Assembly (NCBI RefSeq): GCF_900112645.1
Contig: NZ_FOMO01000007.1
Coordinates: forward strand, 1-64,000
Source of the DNA: Phytopseudomonas straminea
GTDB lineage: Bacteria; Pseudomonadota; Gammaproteobacteria; Pseudomonadales; Pseudomonadaceae
DNA: 64,000 nt
Direction: 5' to 3'
A program made the position numbers and the translations under genes. A model generated the notes under the pieces. That model saw nothing but the letters and a program-made list of their open reading frames with translations. It did no database searches and was not told the origin of the DNA. Of this stretch, positions 18,310-25,927 are shown piece after piece (position 1 is the first letter of the stretch; the number at the start of each line of letters is the position of its first letter).

Positions 18310-19230
18310 ATGAACAAACCTTCGCGTCAGCTGGCGATTGCCGGTGTGCTGATGGCGGTGCTGTGCTGGGCGGGCAATGCCCTGGTTGCCCGCGCTTTCG
18401 CCGGTGAGATTCCACCCTTTGCCCTGGCGTTCTGGCGCTGGAGCCTGGCGCTGGTCCTGATTCTGCCGTTCGTGGCGTTGCCGCTGTGGCGTCAGCGCAC
18501 GGCGTTGCGCCATGCCGGCTGGCGCCTGGTGGTGATCGCGGCCTTCGGCATCGCCGGCTACAACACCTTTCTGTACAGCGCGGCGCAGACCACCGCGGCG
18601 ATCAATATCACCCTGGTCAACACCTGCATTCCGTTGATGACCTTCATCTTCGCCGGGCTGCTGCTCGGCGACTGGCCTGCGCGCCGCGCCTGGTGGGGCA
18701 TGGCGCTGGCGGTGTCCGGGCTGCTGGTGCTGATCTGTCGCGGCGACTGGCAGACACTGGCGGGCATGGCTTTCAACCGCGGCGACCTGATCATGTTGCT
18801 GGCAGTGCTCGACTGGGCGCTCTACACCGTGCTGCTCAGACGCTGGTCCAAATACCTGGCGCCGATTCCGCCGCTGGCGCTGCTGGGCATCTTCATGCTC
18901 CTGGGCGTGCCGATGATCCTGCCGCTGTACCTCTACGAGCTTTCCACCGGCGCGCAGCTGCTGGCCACGCCGGCCAATCTCTCGGCCATCGCCTACACGG
19001 CAGTGTTCGCCTCGCTGGTCGCCTATCTGGGCTGGAACAATGGCGTGAAAGTGCTGGGCGCCTCGACCGCAGCCATGGGCAACTACCTGATGCCGGTGTT
19101 CACGGCGATTCTCGGCTGGATTCTGCTCGGCGAAGCGTTGCAGCTATTTCACTGGTTCGGCGGGGCGATGATCTTCGCCGGGCTGCTGCTGGCCACCTTG
19201 CCGAAGCGCTTGCAACGGGCGACGGCCTGA
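18310..19230 (+). CDS. EamA/DMT-family transporter
   Basis: 306 residues with about ten membrane helices and two EamA repeats (first CWAGNALVARAF, second MLLAVLDWALYTVLLRRW). It is a drug/metabolite-superfamily exporter of unknown substrate. ATG 18310 has AGGG 6 nt upstream; ATG 18304 overlaps the carbonic anhydrase stop but is too close to that site. It is co-directional with carbonic anhydrase and may share its promoter. Confidence 0.86.
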   Translation: MNKPSRQLAIAGVLMAVLCWAGNALVARAFAGEIPPFALAFWRWSLALVLILPFVALPLWRQRTALRHAGWRLVVIAAFGIAGYNTFLYSAAQTTAAINITLVNTCIPLMTFIFAGLLLGDWPARRAWWGMALAVSGLLVLICRGDWQTLAGMAFNRGDLIMLLAVLDWALYTVLLRRWSKYLAPIPPLALLGIFMLLGVPMILPLYLYELSTGAQLLATPANLSAIAYTAVFASLVAYLGWNNGVKVLGASTAAMGNYLMPVFTAILGWILLGEALQLFHWFGGAMIFAGLLLATLPKRLQRATA

Positions 19231-19430
19231 GCCGATTGGCGGCTGCCATCCCACGTGTTGCAGTAGGCTGGCAGCAATTACCACGGGCGCTATAGGGCTA
19301 ATTTGCCTGAGCGGAAAACTTTCGCGCAGCCACAGGGGTCTATGCCGATGGCTGGCGTTGGCGACTTGTGCTGATGCCGTAACGGGCATGAAGGCGATTG
19401 AGTTGCTAGTGTTATGCCGTCTGCAGAAGG

Positions 19431-20243
19431 ATGAATTGTGAGTTAATGGATTACTCGCATGTCGCTCTCCACCGAAAAACTGCCTCCGTGCACAGGCTGA
19501 CGGCCCGTTATCCGTTGCTTTGTGGTTTCTGCTGGCGCGCCATCGTGCTGGCCACGCTGGTGCTCGGGCTCAGCGGCTGCATGCATAATCAGGCCAATGG
19601 TCCCTTTTCCAGCAACAGCATCGCGGCCAGCCCAGGCGAGTTGTTCCAGACCCACTCCGACCGCATGGCCACCATCGGCATGCGCAACAACCTCAACAGC
19701 TTGTACCGGCTGATGGACAAGCTCTACCAGCGCAACCCACGGGAGTGGCAAAAGACGGGTCTGGCTAGCCGCCAAGCGGCGGTACTGGCAGTGCGGCAAT
19801 CCATAGAGAAGGGCAGGCCGCCACCAGCATTGGCCGGCCGACAGGACATCGCCGCCCTCAGCTATGCGCTGGGCCCGGAATTCGAGGGGGATAGAGTCGG
19901 CGCCTTCATCTACGCCATCGGCAGCATGGTAGTCACCGCCCACGGCGGGCGCACCGAGTTCTATATCACCGACACCATCGACGCGCAGTTCGTGCACAAC
20001 GCGGCACGTAACATCGAAAAGGCTACCTGGCTGCTGGGCACCCGGCGTGATGTCCAGGGTAACCCGCTGCTGTTATCCAACGAGTTGTCCGAGAACGGCC
20101 GCAACCTGAGCTTCGCCGTGGAGTTCGGCAAGATAGTCGCCCGTCTGGATTACCTGAGCGATGTGCTCGACGAGCGCTATCGGCGTATCGGCGTCAACTA
20201 CGCCCACAGCCTGCTGTTCCTGAATTTCCTGCCGGTGCAATAG
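19431..20243 (+). CDS. Putative lipoprotein of unknown function
   Basis: 270 residues at most. A hydrophobic segment ends in the lipobox LGLSGC, so the mature protein is probably membrane-anchored from that Cys (about residue 50). The n-region is unusually long, and the true start may be ATG 19446 or later. The rest is helical with no recognised domain; motifs such as RTEFYITDTIDAQFVHNAARN may be diagnostic. AAGG is adjacent to ATG 19431, so the start is uncertain. It stands alone between a 200-bp gap and a REP-rich region. Confidence 0.68.
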   Translation: MNCELMDYSHVALHRKTASVHRLTARYPLLCGFCWRAIVLATLVLGLSGCMHNQANGPFSSNSIAASPGELFQTHSDRMATIGMRNNLNSLYRLMDKLYQRNPREWQKTGLASRQAAVLAVRQSIEKGRPPPALAGRQDIAALSYALGPEFEGDRVGAFIYAIGSMVVTAHGGRTEFYITDTIDAQFVHNAARNIEKATWLLGTRRDVQGNPLLLSNELSENGRNLSFAVEFGKIVARLDYLSDVLDERYRRIGVNYAHSLLFLNFLPVQ

Positions 20244-20318
20244 GCGCCCCTGGCGAGCGCCATAGTCTTGGAATCTATTCACGAGCCTTCGGCTCGACTA
20301 CAGCGCTTTGAATGCAGA

Positions 20319-20465
20319 AAGGCGAGAGCGGACGTAGATCTCTGCTGATGTTGTAGGAGGGGCCGGGCGGCGATCCGCTTTAGCCGCGAGCTCTTTGTCG
20401 GCCTTGATAAAAAGCTCGGGGCTGAAGCCCCTCCTACGAGATCGCTGGATGTCCGCTTCTGCCTT
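20319..20465. repeat. Nested REP/BIME-type inverted repeat
   Basis: The outer imperfect arms contain AAGGC...AGCGGAC...ATCTC on the left and GATC...GTCCGCT...GCCTT on the right. The inner arms GTAGGAGGGGC (20353-20363) and GCCCCTCCTAC (20427-20437) are exact complements, typical of Pseudomonas REP elements. It lies between a lipoprotein gene and yjdM in non-coding DNA. Confidence 0.8.
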
Positions 20466-20509
20466 GTCACAGCCTCTTCATGCTGGCCAAAAAGATCGTG
20501 AACAGGCTC

Positions 20510-20851
20510 TTACACCTTGCGTACGAACTCGGACTTGAGCTTCATCGCGCCGATGCCGTCGATCTTGCAGTCGATATCGTGATCGCCGTCGACCAGGCGG
20601 ATGCCCTTGACCTTGGTGCCGACCTTGACCACCAGCGAGGAGCCCTTGACCTTCAGGTCCTTGATCACGGTGATGGTGTCGCCATCCTGCAGTACATTGC
20701 CGACCGAGTCCTTGATCACCTTGGTGTCATCACCCGCCGCCTCGTTGTCGGTGGCCGACCACTCGTGGGCGCATTCCGGGCAGACCAGATTGGTGCCGTC
20801 TTCGTAGGTGTATTCGGAGTTGCAGGCGGGGCAGGGTGGCAGCGTGCTCAC
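20510..20851 (-). CDS. yjdM: YjdM/PhnA-type zinc-ribbon protein
   Basis: 113 residues. An N-terminal zinc ribbon (CPAC...CPEC) is followed by a small beta-rich domain (IKDSVGNVLQDGDTITVIKDL, LVVKVGTKVKGIRLVDGDHDIDC). It matches the YjdM family, once called PhnA; there is no phosphonate operon here and the function is unclear. The start is GTG at 20851, with AAGGA 7 nt upstream. Confidence 0.92.
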   Translation of the reverse strand: MSTLPPCPACNSEYTYEDGTNLVCPECAHEWSATDNEAAGDDTKVIKDSVGNVLQDGDTITVIKDLKVKGSSLVVKVGTKVKGIRLVDGDHDIDCKIDGIGAMKLKSEFVRKV

Positions 20852-20925
20852 GGGAAATCCTTCTGAGGCCGTGGAGAAAAAGGCCGCAGATTATATAGGG
20901 TTTTACACGCCGCCGGGGATTGCTG

Positions 20926-21330
20926 TCAGGCGTCCGGTAAAACGGCTTCGGCCTCGATCTCGATCAGCCATTCGGGCTCCGACAAGCCGGCGACCACCAC
21001 CCAGGAGGTAGCGGGCGGCTGTTCGGGAAAGAAGCTGCGCAGCGCATCGACGATATATGCCTGCTCGTCACGGGCCTGGGCGACGATGTAGATGCGCAGC
21101 ATCAGCACGTGCTGCAGGCTGCCGCCGGCGGCCTCGAGAATCCTGCGTACGTTGTGCAGCGCCGCGTGGGTCTGGCTGGCCAGATCGGTGCCGACAAGCC
21201 GTTCGTGCTCGTCCACGCCGACCTGCCCGGACAGATGAATTCGCTGTCCGCCCTGGCTTATCACCGCCTGGCTGAAACCATACTGCAGGGTGTTGAAGAC
21301 CGAATCAGGGTTGAGGGTGTGCCTGTGCAT
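20926..21330 (-). CDS. RidA-family protein
   Basis: 134 residues of the YjgF/YER057c/UK114 family, with RIHLSGQVGVD and a C-terminal LIEIEAEAVLP strand. RidA proteins hydrolyse reactive enamine/imine intermediates from PLP enzymes. The Arg of the family motif (usually near residue 105) is not where I expect it (AGLSEPEWLIEIE), so this may be a Rid subfamily with another role. It is monocistronic and lies 74 nt upstream of yjdM on the same strand. Confidence 0.85.
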   Translation of the reverse strand: MHRHTLNPDSVFNTLQYGFSQAVISQGGQRIHLSGQVGVDEHERLVGTDLASQTHAALHNVRRILEAAGGSLQHVLMLRIYIVAQARDEQAYIVDALRSFFPEQPPATSWVVVAGLSEPEWLIEIEAEAVLPDA

Positions 21331-21553
21331 CGATGCGTCCTTGATCGGTAACGGCCCGGCAGTCTAGCGTTGCAGCCGCAGGGCGGCAGGTCGAGACTGT
21401 TGCACCGTTTGTGCGTTGTGGTGCGGATAACCCGAACTCATGGCGGCTTCGCTGCCTCCAAAAGACTGTGGTGACTCGGTCCGGTCCGGGCGCTGCACCT
21501 GCCGATGATTAACGGGTCATGCTGTTTGGCCCGCCATAGCCAGTGGAGGCGCC

Positions 21554-22447
21554 ATGTTTTTCCCCCAGTTGCCGGGTGTCAGCCTGTTTACAGTGCTGAA
21601 GAAAACCGTCATCGACTTCATCGACGACGAGCTGCCCACCTATGCCTCGGCCCTGGCATTTCAGATGTTCTTCTCGTTGTTTCCCTTCCTGCTGTTTCTG
21701 GTAGCGCTGATCAGCCTCCTGGATCTGCAGCCGTTCTTCGACTGGCTGCGCCAGCAGGCCGAGCTGCTGCTGCCGCTCTCCACGGTGGAGCTGGTCAACC
21801 CGGTCATCGATCAGTTGCAGACGCAGAAGGCCGGGCTGTTTTCCATCGGTATCGTGGTGGCGCTGTGGACAGCGTCCTCGGCGGTGCGCTCGACCATGGA
21901 TGCGATGAACAAGGCCTACGGCGTCAAGGAAGGGCGCAAGCCCTGGAAGCGCATCCCGCTGTCGCTGCTATACACCATCGGTATCGCCGCGGCGCTGCTG
22001 ACCGCTGCGGCGCTGATGGTGCTCGGGCCGCAGGTGATGAACTGGCTGGCGCATCAGCTCGGTATCGAGCAGGTCGTGGTCACCCTGTGGAATTTGTTGC
22101 GTCTGCCTGTAGCGGTGTTTCTGCTGATGATCGTGGTGGCGGTGGTGTATTACGTGGCGCCTGATGTGGAGCAGCGTTTTCGCTTCATCACCCCCGGCTC
22201 GGTACTGGCAGTGGTGGTGTGGATCGCCGCCTCAGTGGCCTTCGCCTACTACGCGCAGAACTTCGCCAACTACAACGCCACCTACGGCAGCATTGGCGCG
22301 ATCATCATCTTTCTGCTTTACCTGCACATTTCTTGCGCTGTATTGCTGTTTGGCGCCGAGCTCAATGCGGTGATCGAGCATTTCTCTCAAGAAGGCAAGG
22401 AGCCCGGCGACAAGGAAATTCTCCCGGAAAACGAACCCTCTACCTGA
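21554..22447 (+). CDS. YihY/BrkB-family inner-membrane protein
   Basis: 297 residues with about six membrane helices. FIDDELPTYASALAFQMFFSLFPFLLF and YGSIGAIIIFLLYLHISCAVLLFGAELNAV are the family hallmarks. The function is unsettled; the old ribonuclease BN name is wrong for this family. The ATG follows a purine-rich GGAGG at about 21543. Its last 8 nt overlap the end of a converging lipoprotein gene. Confidence 0.9.
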   Translation: MFFPQLPGVSLFTVLKKTVIDFIDDELPTYASALAFQMFFSLFPFLLFLVALISLLDLQPFFDWLRQQAELLLPLSTVELVNPVIDQLQTQKAGLFSIGIVVALWTASSAVRSTMDAMNKAYGVKEGRKPWKRIPLSLLYTIGIAAALLTAAALMVLGPQVMNWLAHQLGIEQVVVTLWNLLRLPVAVFLLMIVVAVVYYVAPDVEQRFRFITPGSVLAVVVWIAASVAFAYYAQNFANYNATYGSIGAIIIFLLYLHISCAVLLFGAELNAVIEHFSQEGKEPGDKEILPENEPST

Positions 22448-22910
22448 CCGCGGGTTGCTCTGGCGGCCAGTTCAGCAGGCCGCTGTCGCTGAAACGCTGG
22501 GTGCCGAACAGGCCGTCGGCGAGCTTACCGCGCAACTGATAGGGCAGGCTCTGCCCGGGCTGATAGCTGCTGGCGCCCCACGCCTGGCGCAGCACCGAGT
22601 AGGCGGAAATGGTCACCGGTACGCTGATCACCGTCTCGCCAAAGCGCGGCACCTGGCCGCGCTGGTCGCTGACGCCGCGAGCCAGCGGCTGATCGTTGAT
22701 ATCCAGGGCAAGTGAAATACCGTTGAAGTCGATGGCGCTTTCGTTCGGGTTCTGTACCCGCAGCTTCACCGCGAAGCGCGCTTCGAGCCCCTCAGACGGC
22801 AGCGGTTCCAGCCCCACTAGATCGATATGCAACGGGTCACGCGAAGCCCAGGACGCGCAGCCGGCCAGGGTGGCGATCAGCAGCAGGGTGCATAGGTGGC
22901 GCAGGCGCAT
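22440..22910 (-). CDS. LEA type 2 (WHy-domain) lipoprotein
   Basis: 156 residues. The signal peptide ends in the lipobox LAGC. A single WHy/LEA-2 beta-sandwich follows (LEARFAVKLRVQNPNESAIDFNGISLALDIND). Such proteins are linked to envelope stress or desiccation tolerance, mostly by analogy. ATG 22910 has GGAG 7 nt upstream; the reading frame continues upstream but only as a shadow of the next gene. It overlaps yihY by 8 nt, tail to tail. Confidence 0.88.
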   Translation of the reverse strand: MRLRHLCTLLLIATLAGCASWASRDPLHIDLVGLEPLPSEGLEARFAVKLRVQNPNESAIDFNGISLALDINDQPLARGVSDQRGQVPRFGETVISVPVTISAYSVLRQAWGASSYQPGQSLPYQLRGKLADGLFGTQRFSDSGLLNWPPEQPAVR

Positions 22911-22966
22911 GGCAATTCTCCGGTAGCTGAATCCTGCAGTTGTGACCGCGCCCGTGCCCGTTCGGC

Positions 22967-23812
22967 TCAAGCCTTGGCGCGCTGCTTGGCCATCAGCACC
23001 AGGGCGATGCCACCCAATACCGCCAGTGAACTCAAACCAAGGCGCAGGCTCAGCGCCTCTCCCGGTAGCAGGGCGCCGGCCAGTGCGGTGATGATCGGCA
23101 CACTCAACTGTACGGTGGCGGCCTGAATGGCTTTCAGCCGGGTGATGGCCGTGTACCAGATGGCGTAACCCAGCCCCGAAGTCAGCGCGCCGGACGTCAG
23201 GGCGTAGAGCACGCCGTGCATATCCCAGCTCGTGCTGTGCAGCAGCGCCAAGCTGAGCAGTACGGCCATGGGTACGCTGCGCACGAAGTTGCCGGTGGTC
23301 GCCGCCAGGGCATCGCCGGCGCTGCGCCCCAGCAGTGAATAGACGCCCCAGGCGATGCCGGCGATCAGCATCAGCAGTGCACCGGTCAGCGGTGGCGCGC
23401 TGGCGCCGGGCAGCAGCAGGGTCAGCAGGCCGGCGAAGGCCAGCAGCAGGCCGGCCAGGCTCAGCGGCCCGGGCCGCTCGCCCTGGTGCCAGCCCCACAG
23501 CAGCATGCTGATCTGCACCGCACCGAACAGCAGCAGGGCGCCAGCGCCGGCATCCAGGCTCACATAGGCGAAGGAGAATGCCGCAGCGTAGATGAACAAT
23601 GCAGCTGCGCCACGCCAACTGCCGGCCATGGGCGTCCTACCACGGCGCAGACGTAGCAGCAGGGCCAGCATCAGTGCGCCGGCGAGCAGGCGCAGGCTGG
23701 TGAAGGTGGCGGGATCTATCTGGGAAGTTTTCAGGGCCAGGCGACAGAGCAGCGAGTTGCCGGCGAACGCCAGCATGGCGCAGGCGGTGAGAAACAGCGT
23801 ACGTGCTGACAT
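22967..23812 (-). CDS. EamA/DMT-family transporter
   Basis: 281 residues, ten predicted helices and two EamA halves (start MSARTLFLTACAMLAFAGNSLLCR). Substrate unknown. ATG 23812 has AAGGA 6 nt upstream; ATG 23818 also possible. It lies 56 nt upstream of the LEA lipoprotein gene on the same strand, so the two may be co-transcribed. Confidence 0.85.
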   Translation of the reverse strand: MSARTLFLTACAMLAFAGNSLLCRLALKTSQIDPATFTSLRLLAGALMLALLLRLRRGRTPMAGSWRGAAALFIYAAAFSFAYVSLDAGAGALLLFGAVQISMLLWGWHQGERPGPLSLAGLLLAFAGLLTLLLPGASAPPLTGALLMLIAGIAWGVYSLLGRSAGDALAATTGNFVRSVPMAVLLSLALLHSTSWDMHGVLYALTSGALTSGLGYAIWYTAITRLKAIQAATVQLSVPIITALAGALLPGEALSLRLGLSSLAVLGGIALVLMAKQRAKA

Positions 23813-23909
23813 GGCCATCCTTGTGTGCAGGTCTGGCAGCGGAGCGTGGTCCGCAAGGCATGAGATGAATCTAAGCATGCCCGGCGGCGGCCAGCCATGG
23901 GACCGAGGT

Positions 23910-24554
23910 CTAAGCCGGGCTAGGGTTACGTAGCGCCTTGCTGTGCTGGAGCATGTCGGTCAAGGCATCGACCATCGCGTGGGCGTGCGCCTGCAGGTCG
24001 TAGGCATCGGGGTTCATAAGCCAGTGCGCTTGCAGGCCATCCATGTAAGCGTGCAGGCAGATCGCTGCGCGCCGGCAGTCGAGATCGGCCGGCAGCTGCC
24101 CGCGTTTGACGGCGTTGCGTAATGTTCTGGCAATGCGTTGGTCGCATTCTTGCTGGAAAGCCTGCATGCGCTTGCGCAGGTCGCCCAGTTCGGCGTTGTA
24201 CTCGCATTTGTATTGCAGAATTTCACCCACGCGGCGGCATTCGTTGTCGGCTTGCATGCGCGCCAGAAGCTGCACCAGAAGCTGGCGCATGTTGCCCAGT
24301 GGATCGGGTTCGTCCTCGCTCTCGCAGGCGCGGGCTAGCTCTTCCTGGGGCAACATGCGGCGGTCGAGCATGGCCTGGAATACATCGACCTTGTTCTGAA
24401 AGTGCCAGTAGATGGCGCCGCGGGTCACGCCGGCTGCACTGGCGATATCGGCCAACGAGGTGCCGGACACGCCATTGGCGTAGAACACCCGTTCGGCTGC
24501 ATCGAGAATGTGCGCGCGGGTTTCTTCGGCTTCCTCTTTGGTGCGTCGTGCCAT
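23910..24554 (-). CDS. TetR-family repressor of the adjacent RND pump (TtgR-like)
   Basis: 214 residues. N-terminal TetR helix-turn-helix (TSLADIASAAGVTRGAIYWHFQNKVDVF), then a helical ligand-binding domain of the AcrR/TtgR C-terminal type (ILQYKCEYNAELGDLRKRMQ). It is divergent from the efflux operon, with a recognisable TtgR-like operator between them. It is inferred to repress both promoters and to be released by hydrophobic antibiotics or plant phenolics, as P. putida TtgR is. Confidence 0.9.
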   Translation of the reverse strand: MARRTKEEAEETRAHILDAAERVFYANGVSGTSLADIASAAGVTRGAIYWHFQNKVDVFQAMLDRRMLPQEELARACESEDEPDPLGNMRQLLVQLLARMQADNECRRVGEILQYKCEYNAELGDLRKRMQAFQQECDQRIARTLRNAVKRGQLPADLDCRRAAICLHAYMDGLQAHWLMNPDAYDLQAHAHAMVDALTDMLQHSKALRNPSPA

Positions 24555-24637
24555 GGGTACAGCTTCCACGGTTAAAAAATGGATGAAAACTCTTCTGGGG
24601 AGTCACATGCGGGCTCAGTGTCACACAAAAAGATCCG

Positions 24638-24667
24638 TTTACAAACATTCTCGAACGTAAGTATATT
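24638..24667. promoter_or_regulatory. TtgR-type operator/promoter region
   Basis: TTTACAAACATTC followed closely by GAACGTAAGTATATT. This matches, from memory, the P. putida ttgR-ttgA operator, where TtgR blocks both divergent promoters. It lies 84 nt upstream of the regulator start and 89 nt upstream of the membrane-fusion gene. Confidence 0.75.
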
Positions 24668-24755
24668 TGCGCTCTATTTCCCAGTATCCACCTCGGCTAT
24701 CTGCCAGGTACCCGCGCCCTGCGGCTCGAATCACTTAGACATGAGGTCCTTTCAG

Positions 24756-25913
24756 ATGCAGAAGAAGCCAGCCTTCGCCGCTATGGTTTCCGCTATCGCT
24801 CTGGCTACGCTGACGCTCGCCGGCTGCAAAGACGAGGCGGCGCCACCGCCGAAACAGGCACCGACTGTCGGTATCGTCACCCTTAAGACCGAGCCCTACA
24901 CGCTGACCACCGAGCTGCCGGGCCGCACTGCGGCGTTCCGTATCGCCGAGGTGCGTCCGCAGGTCAACGGCATCATCCAGAAGCGTCTGTTCAAGGAAGG
25001 CTCCGAGGTCAAGGCCGGTCAGCAGCTGTATCAGATCGATGCCGCCGTCTATGAAGCCGCTGCCAAGAGTGCCGAAGCGACCTTGGCCTCGGCCAAGTCG
25101 CTGTCCGAGCGCTACAAGAGCCTGGTATCCGATCAGGCGGTGAGCCGTCAGGCCTATGACGAAGCCCAGGCTTCCCGCCTGCAGGCTGAAGCTGCTCTGG
25201 AACAGGCACGCATCAACGTGCGTTACACCAAGGTGTTGGCGCCCATCGCCGGTCGCGTTGGCCGCTCTGCGGTGACCGAAGGTGCGCTGGTCAGCAGCGG
25301 CCAGAGCACCGCCATGGCGACCATCCAGCAGCTCGACCCGATCTACGTCGACGTGACCCAGCCAACCAAGGACCTGCTGCGTCTGCGCCGCGAGCTGGAA
25401 AGTGGTCAACTGCAGAAGGCCAGCGACACCGCCGCCAAGGTGCAGCTGCGCCTCGAAGACGGCAGCACCTATAAACACGAAGGCACTCTGGAGTTCTCTG
25501 AGGTGTCGGTGGACGAAGGCACTGGTTCGGTGACCCTGCGCGCCGTATTCCCCAACCCGGATCACACTCTGCTGCCGGGCATGTTCGTGCACGCGCGTCT
25601 GCCGGCTGGTGTGAACAAGGAAGCGATTCTCGCACCCCAGCAGGGCATCACCCGCAACGCCAAGGGTGACCCGACCGCGCTTGTGGTCAACGCCGAGAAC
25701 AAGGTCGAGCTGCGCCAGGTCAAGGCCGAGCGTACCGACGGCAACCGCTGGGTGGTGCTCGATGGCCTGAAGTCCGGCGACAAGCTGATCACCGAAGGCC
25801 TGCAGTTCGTGCAGCCAGGTGCCGAGGTGAAGACCACCGAGGCCAAGAACGTGGCTGCGCCAGAACAGGCCGCTGCTGACCAGGCTGAACCTGAACAGGC
25901 CGAAAGCCGCTAA
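24756..25913 (+). CDS. RND pump membrane-fusion protein (TtgA/MexA-like)
   Basis: 385 residues. Lipoprotein signal with lipobox LAGC, then a lipoyl/barrel-sandwich and alpha-hairpin (SLSERYKSLVSDQAVSRQAYDEAQASRLQAEA), and a beta-barrel domain with DPIYVDVTQ and FPNPDHTLLPGMFVHARL, all hallmarks of MexA/TtgA. It links the RND transporter to the outer-membrane channel. ATG 24756 has GAGGT 8 nt upstream. It is the first gene of a three-gene pump operon, 14 nt from the transporter. Confidence 0.95.
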   Translation: MQKKPAFAAMVSAIALATLTLAGCKDEAAPPPKQAPTVGIVTLKTEPYTLTTELPGRTAAFRIAEVRPQVNGIIQKRLFKEGSEVKAGQQLYQIDAAVYEAAAKSAEATLASAKSLSERYKSLVSDQAVSRQAYDEAQASRLQAEAALEQARINVRYTKVLAPIAGRVGRSAVTEGALVSSGQSTAMATIQQLDPIYVDVTQPTKDLLRLRRELESGQLQKASDTAAKVQLRLEDGSTYKHEGTLEFSEVSVDEGTGSVTLRAVFPNPDHTLLPGMFVHARLPAGVNKEAILAPQQGITRNAKGDPTALVVNAENKVELRQVKAERTDGNRWVVLDGLKSGDKLITEGLQFVQPGAEVKTTEAKNVAAPEQAAADQAEPEQAESR

Positions 25914-25927
25914 GGAGCGATTACACG

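Noticed and set aside
20510..20851. Phosphonate degradation gene phnA
   Set aside because: The name is historical; this zinc-ribbon family lacks the phosphonoacetate hydrolase fold and no phn genes are nearby.
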